From positions 1 through 64,000 of the forward strand of contig JBOHRL010000121.1 in assembly GCA_050732695.1 (NCBI GenBank): DNA of 64,000 nt. Direction: 5' to 3'. The notes beneath the pieces were generated by a model. That model worked only from the letters and a program-made list of their open reading frames with translations, had not been told where the DNA came from and ran no database searches. The stretch is from JBFFZF01 sp050732695. GTDB taxonomy: Bacteria; Gemmatimonadota; Gemmatimonadetes; Longimicrobiales; RSA9. Shown in pieces: positions 60,618 to 64,000 of this stretch. A program made the translations under genes and the position numbers. The stretch's first letter is position 1. Every line of letters starts with the position of its first letter.

Positions 60618-62515
60618 TCGGGAAGCGCCTGCTGGCGCAGTGCATCTGGATCGTCATGGCGGCTGCGTGCGTCGGGTCGCCGCCGCCGCGGCCGCAAGTG
60701 CCGGCGAGGCGACCGTTGCCGCCCGCTCTGCCGGACACGACTGGCTGGGGCAATCACGTGCTCGCGCTCGGCGTCGCGCGCGATGGCGGACTCTGGGTCG
60801 GCACGTACGGCAAGGGCATTTACCAGCTTCCTGCGGATGCGCGCGAATGGCAGAACATCACGGCAGCGGCCGACACGACCCGCGGCATCTCGTGGGATTT
60901 CGTGAACGCTCTGGCGTTCCCGCGTGACAGCTCGATCTGGTACGGCACGGTCGGCAACGGGTTCGGCCGGTCGACCGATGGCGGACGCACATGGACGAAC
61001 TGGACACTCGACGCGCTCGGCCCGCAGTGGCAGTACGTCGCACACAACGGAATGCAGAGCCGTGGTGATACGGTCTACATCGCGACGGCAGATGGTCTGC
61101 GGCTGACGTGGGATGGCGGCCGGACATGGCGCTGTGTGACCGGACCGGCGACGGCAGTTGGCACACCGGACGTGCGCGATGGCTGCGCCGAGCGCATCCC
61201 CGCGTTGCCAACCGAGTACCTGCTCGCGCTCGACATCGGGCCGGACGGCGAGATCTGGGTCGGCCATCTGCTCGGTCTATCGGTCTCGGCCGATGCCGGC
61301 GTCACGTGGAGGCATCTCGACGATTCGGACGGCGTGCCGGCCGGCCGCGTGCGCGCGGTTGCCGCGACGCCGGACAGCCTCGTCTGGTTCGCAACCGAAT
61401 CGGAGATCTACGTCGATTCGCTCGACGGCGAGTTCGTCCAAGCCACGTTGCGGCTGCCCGGCTGGAACGGGATGCCCGGGCGGCCTCGCGCGATCGTGGC
61501 AACGCCCGGCGCAGCGGAGCCATCGGTCGTGCTTTCGTTCGGGATGGCGGCAGGTGATGGCCTCGGCAATTTCCGCATGTACTACGTTTCGGCAGGCGAT
61601 GAGTACCGGCCGGCGGCCGACATGTGGACGATGACGTGGTGGGGCCCGCCGCTCTGGCCGCTGGGTGGCTCGGCAGTCGGCATCACGCGCGTGCTGGCGG
61701 GCAGCGGCCTGGGCATCGATCGGACCAACCTGCGCCCGGCAACGGCGCCCGCCGACCCGGAACACGCATGGTTCCAGAGACCCATCGCCGATGCAGAAGG
61801 CAATCCGTACACGGACGGGACCTACCGCTACGGTTCGACGATGGGCGGCAACTTCCAGCAGCACCAGGGCGTCGAGTTCAATAATCCCGAGGGCACGCCG
61901 GTTCATGCCGCGGGCGATGGCGTGGTCGTGTTCGCCGGTGAAGCGGAACAGGGTTCGCGTACGGTCGCGATTCTGCACGATCGGCGCTGGCAGGACCGCT
62001 ACGTGTACACAGCGTATTACCACAATGCATCACTCGACGTGACGGCCGGCCAGCGCGTGACGGCTGGCGCTGTCATCGCACGCGTCGGTCACACCGGTCG
62101 CGCGACAAACGATCACCTGCACCTCGAAGTGCACGTGACGCCGACACCCGATTCGGCCGCGGTCGTGAATGCCGCCGAGCGATTCCCGCCCTACACCGTG
62201 AATCCGGAACTCTGGCTCAAGCCGCTGCCCGGCACCGGCGTCGTCGCGGGCCGCGTCATCAACCGCGCCGGCCAGCCAGTGCCCGGCGCACGCATCTACG
62301 GACTGGTCCGAGGATACCCCGCGGAAACGCCGTTCTCATTTGCGGAAACGTACGGCGATCGCGGGCATGGTGACCCCGCGTACGGCGAACATTTCGCCGT
62401 TGGCGATGTGCCGGAAGGCGATTACCTCGTGGGCGTCGACATCGACGGCGAGCGCGTGTGGCGGCGAGTTCGGGTTATTGCCGGCAAGGTCACATTCGTC
62501 ACGTTCTCACCCTGA
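60614..62515 (+). CDS. Lipoprotein: beta-propeller, M23 peptidase domain, and Ig-like tail
   Basis: A 633-residue exported protein. Signal peptide with lipobox (WIVMAAACVGS) is followed by a Pro-rich linker. Residues ~45-400 form a beta-propeller with repeating blades such as GGLWVGTYGKGIYQL, SIWYGTVGNGFGRSTDGGRTWTNW and DGLRLTWDGGRTWRC. The M23/LytM domain is about 415-535: HQGVEFNNPEGTPVHAAGDGVVVFAGEA and HLHLEVHV; the first motif has Glu where LytM has Asp. A carboxypeptidase-regulatory-like unit ends it (VVAGRVINRAGQPVPGARIYGLV). Its start overlaps queD. It probably acts on cell wall in the periplasm. Confidence 0.85.
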   Translation: MIGKRLLAQCIWIVMAAACVGSPPPRPQVPARRPLPPALPDTTGWGNHVLALGVARDGGLWVGTYGKGIYQLPADAREWQNITAAADTTRGISWDFVNALAFPRDSSIWYGTVGNGFGRSTDGGRTWTNWTLDALGPQWQYVAHNGMQSRGDTVYIATADGLRLTWDGGRTWRCVTGPATAVGTPDVRDGCAERIPALPTEYLLALDIGPDGEIWVGHLLGLSVSADAGVTWRHLDDSDGVPAGRVRAVAATPDSLVWFATESEIYVDSLDGEFVQATLRLPGWNGMPGRPRAIVATPGAAEPSVVLSFGMAAGDGLGNFRMYYVSAGDEYRPAADMWTMTWWGPPLWPLGGSAVGITRVLAGSGLGIDRTNLRPATAPADPEHAWFQRPIADAEGNPYTDGTYRYGSTMGGNFQQHQGVEFNNPEGTPVHAAGDGVVVFAGEAEQGSRTVAILHDRRWQDRYVYTAYYHNASLDVTAGQRVTAGAVIARVGHTGRATNDHLHLEVHVTPTPDSAAVVNAAERFPPYTVNPELWLKPLPGTGVVAGRVINRAGQPVPGARIYGLVRGYPAETPFSFAETYGDRGHGDPAYGEHFAVGDVPEGDYLVGVDIDGERVWRRVRVIAGKVTFVTFSP

Positions 62516-62519
62516 TGTC

Positions 62520-63188
62520 GTGCACGCGCTGCTGATCGATGTACTGGCATGCCCGCGCTGCACTCCAGAAAGCGGGCTCGTTCTGCGCTCGGACATCATG
62601 CACGAACGGCGCATCGTCGAGGGCGCGCTCGCCTGCCCGATCTGCGAGACGCACTACCCCGTACATCGTGGCATCGCATGGCTGCGTTTCGAACGCGAGA
62701 CCGGAACTCATGCGATGCATCGCGCATCCGACCATCCGTGCGACGAACAGTCGATCCGCATCGCCGCGTTGCTCGGCGCAGCAGAGCCGCTCGGGTTCAT
62801 CCTCCTCCTCGGGCCTGCGGCGTGCGCCGCCGTTGCGCTCGCCCGGATGGTCGAGGGCACCGAGATCATCACGGATGCTTCACATTCGCCTGAGCCGGGT
62901 GGCGCGGATGCCGTGAGCCGCATCGCCATCGGACACCGGCTTCCCGTCCTTGCGCGGAAACTGCGCGGGATCTGGTTGTCCGGCGAGCACGCGGATGACT
63001 TGCTCGAAGAGGCGGCGAGGGCGCTCCATCCCCTCGGCCGGCTGGTGCTCGAGCCGGCGCCCGCTGATACGGCGGCCAGACTCGAAGCGGTGGGCCTGCG
63101 CGTTGTCGCACGGGAGGATCGAACCGTGCTGGCCGTGCATTCGACCGGCCCGCAGATTGCATCCAGTCGCGGGCCATCTCTATCTTGA
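62520..63188 (+). CDS. Protein with Trm112-like zinc N-terminus
   Basis: A 222-residue product starting at GTG. The N-terminus LIDVLACPRCTPESGLVLRSD... ALACPICETHYPVHRGIAWL has two CPxC pairs, as in Trm112/UPF0434 zinc proteins. The rest (about 75-222) resembles the end of a methyltransferase fold (HPLGRLVLEPAPADTAARLEAVGLRVVAREDRTVLAVH), but without a SAM motif. So it may be a small degenerate methyltransferase or its partner. It lies 4 bp after the M23 gene. Confidence 0.7.
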   Translation: MHALLIDVLACPRCTPESGLVLRSDIMHERRIVEGALACPICETHYPVHRGIAWLRFERETGTHAMHRASDHPCDEQSIRIAALLGAAEPLGFILLLGPAACAAVALARMVEGTEIITDASHSPEPGGADAVSRIAIGHRLPVLARKLRGIWLSGEHADDLLEEAARALHPLGRLVLEPAPADTAARLEAVGLRVVAREDRTVLAVHSTGPQIASSRGPSLS

Positions 63189-63223
63189 TCGTGTAACCCG
63201 TTCCCCCTGCCGGTGATGTGTCC

Positions 63224-63652
63224 ATGAGCTTCTGGAAGAGGCTGATCGGGGATCAGGAAGCAGAGGTCGACTTCTATGAAGAGGGCCTCGCGATGCTCAA
63301 CGCCGGCAATTACCACGAGGCGTTGACGTCACTTCGACTCGCCTTGCGCGATGCACCCGAAGACGCTGCCGTCCTCCAGCAGATCGCGATCGCGCAGACG
63401 CGAATCGGCATGACGGACGAGGCAGTGCGCACGTATCGCAAGGTGCTGTCGCTCGATGGCGAATCGGCCGGCGCCCACTACGGACTGGCGTTCATCATGA
63501 TCCACGATGGCAAGCCCGGGCAGGCGGTTGCGCACCTGCGCTCGTTTCTCGCGAACCCGCCGCCGGGACCGGAAGCGCAGCGCCACATCGTGCACGCCCA
63601 GAAGACCCTGTCGGAGCTGGAAGCATCGACCTCGCCCAGCCCCGATGGCTGA
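63224..63652 (+). CDS. Small TPR protein
   Basis: A 142-residue protein beginning MSFWKRLIGDQEAEVDFYEEGLAMLNAGNYHEALTSLRLALRDAPEDAAVLQQIAIAQTRIG. It has about three TPR units and a Pro/Ser tail. A GTG at 63218 is an alternative start. No signal. It overlaps the OsmC gene by 8 nt, so it is likely one operon. Confidence 0.8.
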   Translation: MSFWKRLIGDQEAEVDFYEEGLAMLNAGNYHEALTSLRLALRDAPEDAAVLQQIAIAQTRIGMTDEAVRTYRKVLSLDGESAGAHYGLAFIMIHDGKPGQAVAHLRSFLANPPPGPEAQRHIVHAQKTLSELEASTSPSPDG

Positions 63653-64000
63653 TGCGCCGTTCCGCCTGCGCTGGGATGGCACAGGCCTCGTGTTCCGCGG
63701 AGGCAAGGAGGGTCAGCCGGAAGGGATCGTCGATGGCGATGGCATAGCCGGGCCCTCGCCCGTCATCACTCTGCTGATCGCACTGCTCGGCTGCACGGCC
63801 GCCGATGTGGTCGATATCGCACGGAAGATGCGGCTCGCGATCGGCACGCTCATTGTCGATGCGGATTACGAGCGGGCCCCGGAACACCCGCGGCGGTTCA
63901 CGGCAATCCGGATCACCTTCCGCGTCACCGGCATTCAAACCGCCGATCACGACAAGATCCGGCGCGCGGTTCAGCTTTCGCAGGAAACGTACTGTAGCGT
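63645..64000 (+). CDS. OsmC-family peroxiredoxin-like protein, 3' truncated by window
   Basis: The frame starts MADAPFRLRWDGTGLVFRGGKEGQPEG and continues to the window end. The two family cysteines are present: LLGCTAADVVDIARKM and SQETYCSV. Proteins of this family reduce organic hydroperoxides or have related thiol roles. It overlaps the TPR gene and closes the observed operon; the C-terminus is outside. Confidence 0.88.
   Translation, partial: MADAPFRLRWDGTGLVFRGGKEGQPEGIVDGDGIAGPSPVITLLIALLGCTAADVVDIARKMRLAIGTLIVDADYERAPEHPRRFTAIRITFRVTGIQTADHDKIRRAVQLSQETYCS

Overview
The window is a GC-rich, densely packed chromosomal segment with very short gene spacing and many ATGA or GTGA stop/start overlaps. 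It most resembles Gemmatimonadota. The clues are a PadR regulator paired with a large ADOP-type (MacB_PCD/FtsX) permease, futalosine-type menaquinone synthesis (mqnA), a histone-H1-like Lys/Ala/Pro-rich protein, many TPR and zinc-ribbon proteins of unknown function, and a mainly aerobic, acyl-CoA-degrading gene set. This is an inference from gene content; there is no rRNA to confirm it. I saw no tRNA, rRNA, CRISPR array, integrase or transposase gene.

Layout. 0-3 kb: a two-gene restriction-modification unit (SPPY-type methyltransferase plus a PD-(D/E)XK-like nuclease) and an isochorismatase-family hydrolase. 3-7 kb: wHTH regulator with membrane partner, ADOP permease and PadR. 7.2-10.5 kb: a small exported protein, a G-rich inverted-repeat region and an isolated hydantoinase-B-like gene. 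10.5-15.9 kb: an internally deleted NtrC-like regulator, the H1-like zinc-ribbon protein, TPR and zinc-ribbon proteins and a c-type cytochrome lipoprotein. 16-21.2 kb: isopropylmalate/isocitrate dehydrogenase, thiolase, SPFH protein and 3-hydroxyacyl-CoA dehydrogenase. 21.2-25 kb: a repeat element with inverted ends, a Ca2+/H+ antiporter, small proteins and a gene with a duplicated 3' end. 25-33.5 kb: DinB-like protein, AlkA, Ssb, D-amino-acid aminotransferase, BtpA-like protein, double M16 peptidase and enoyl-CoA hydratase. 33.6-37 kb: recF-dciA-gyrB. 37-47 kb: phosphoribosyltransferase, Rho, MqnA, an Mla/MCE lipid-transport operon, NUDIX, AI-2E-type permease, ferredoxin-NADP reductase and a CheY-like protein. 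47-57.5 kb: two related tandem genes of unknown function, TrxB, two SDRs, fumarase, DoxX-like protein, dicarboxylate symporter, a second NUDIX and a zinc-ribbon membrane protein.

58.1-64 kb: an apparent single transcription unit. It starts with its own promoter and a structured leader RNA ending in a strong intrinsic terminator. Then come a PTPS-II-type 6-pyruvoyltetrahydropterin synthase, GTP cyclohydrolase I, a short-chain reductase and a QueD-type enzyme, and after these a beta-propeller/M23 lipoprotein, a Trm112-like zinc protein, a TPR protein and an OsmC protein (cut by the window end). The first four genes would be enough for a tetrahydrobiopterin-like pterin pathway, and the leader could control them. 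This is the most interesting unit in the window.

A second theme is repeats. A 13-bp unit (GTTTCTGGGGCTG) occurs in tandem at five intergenic sites between 21.2 and 44 kb, always close to gene ends. Two of these copies, in opposite orientation, bound a 0.44-kb element. Start codons were chosen by ribosome-binding-site quality and family length; where the choice is open this is said.
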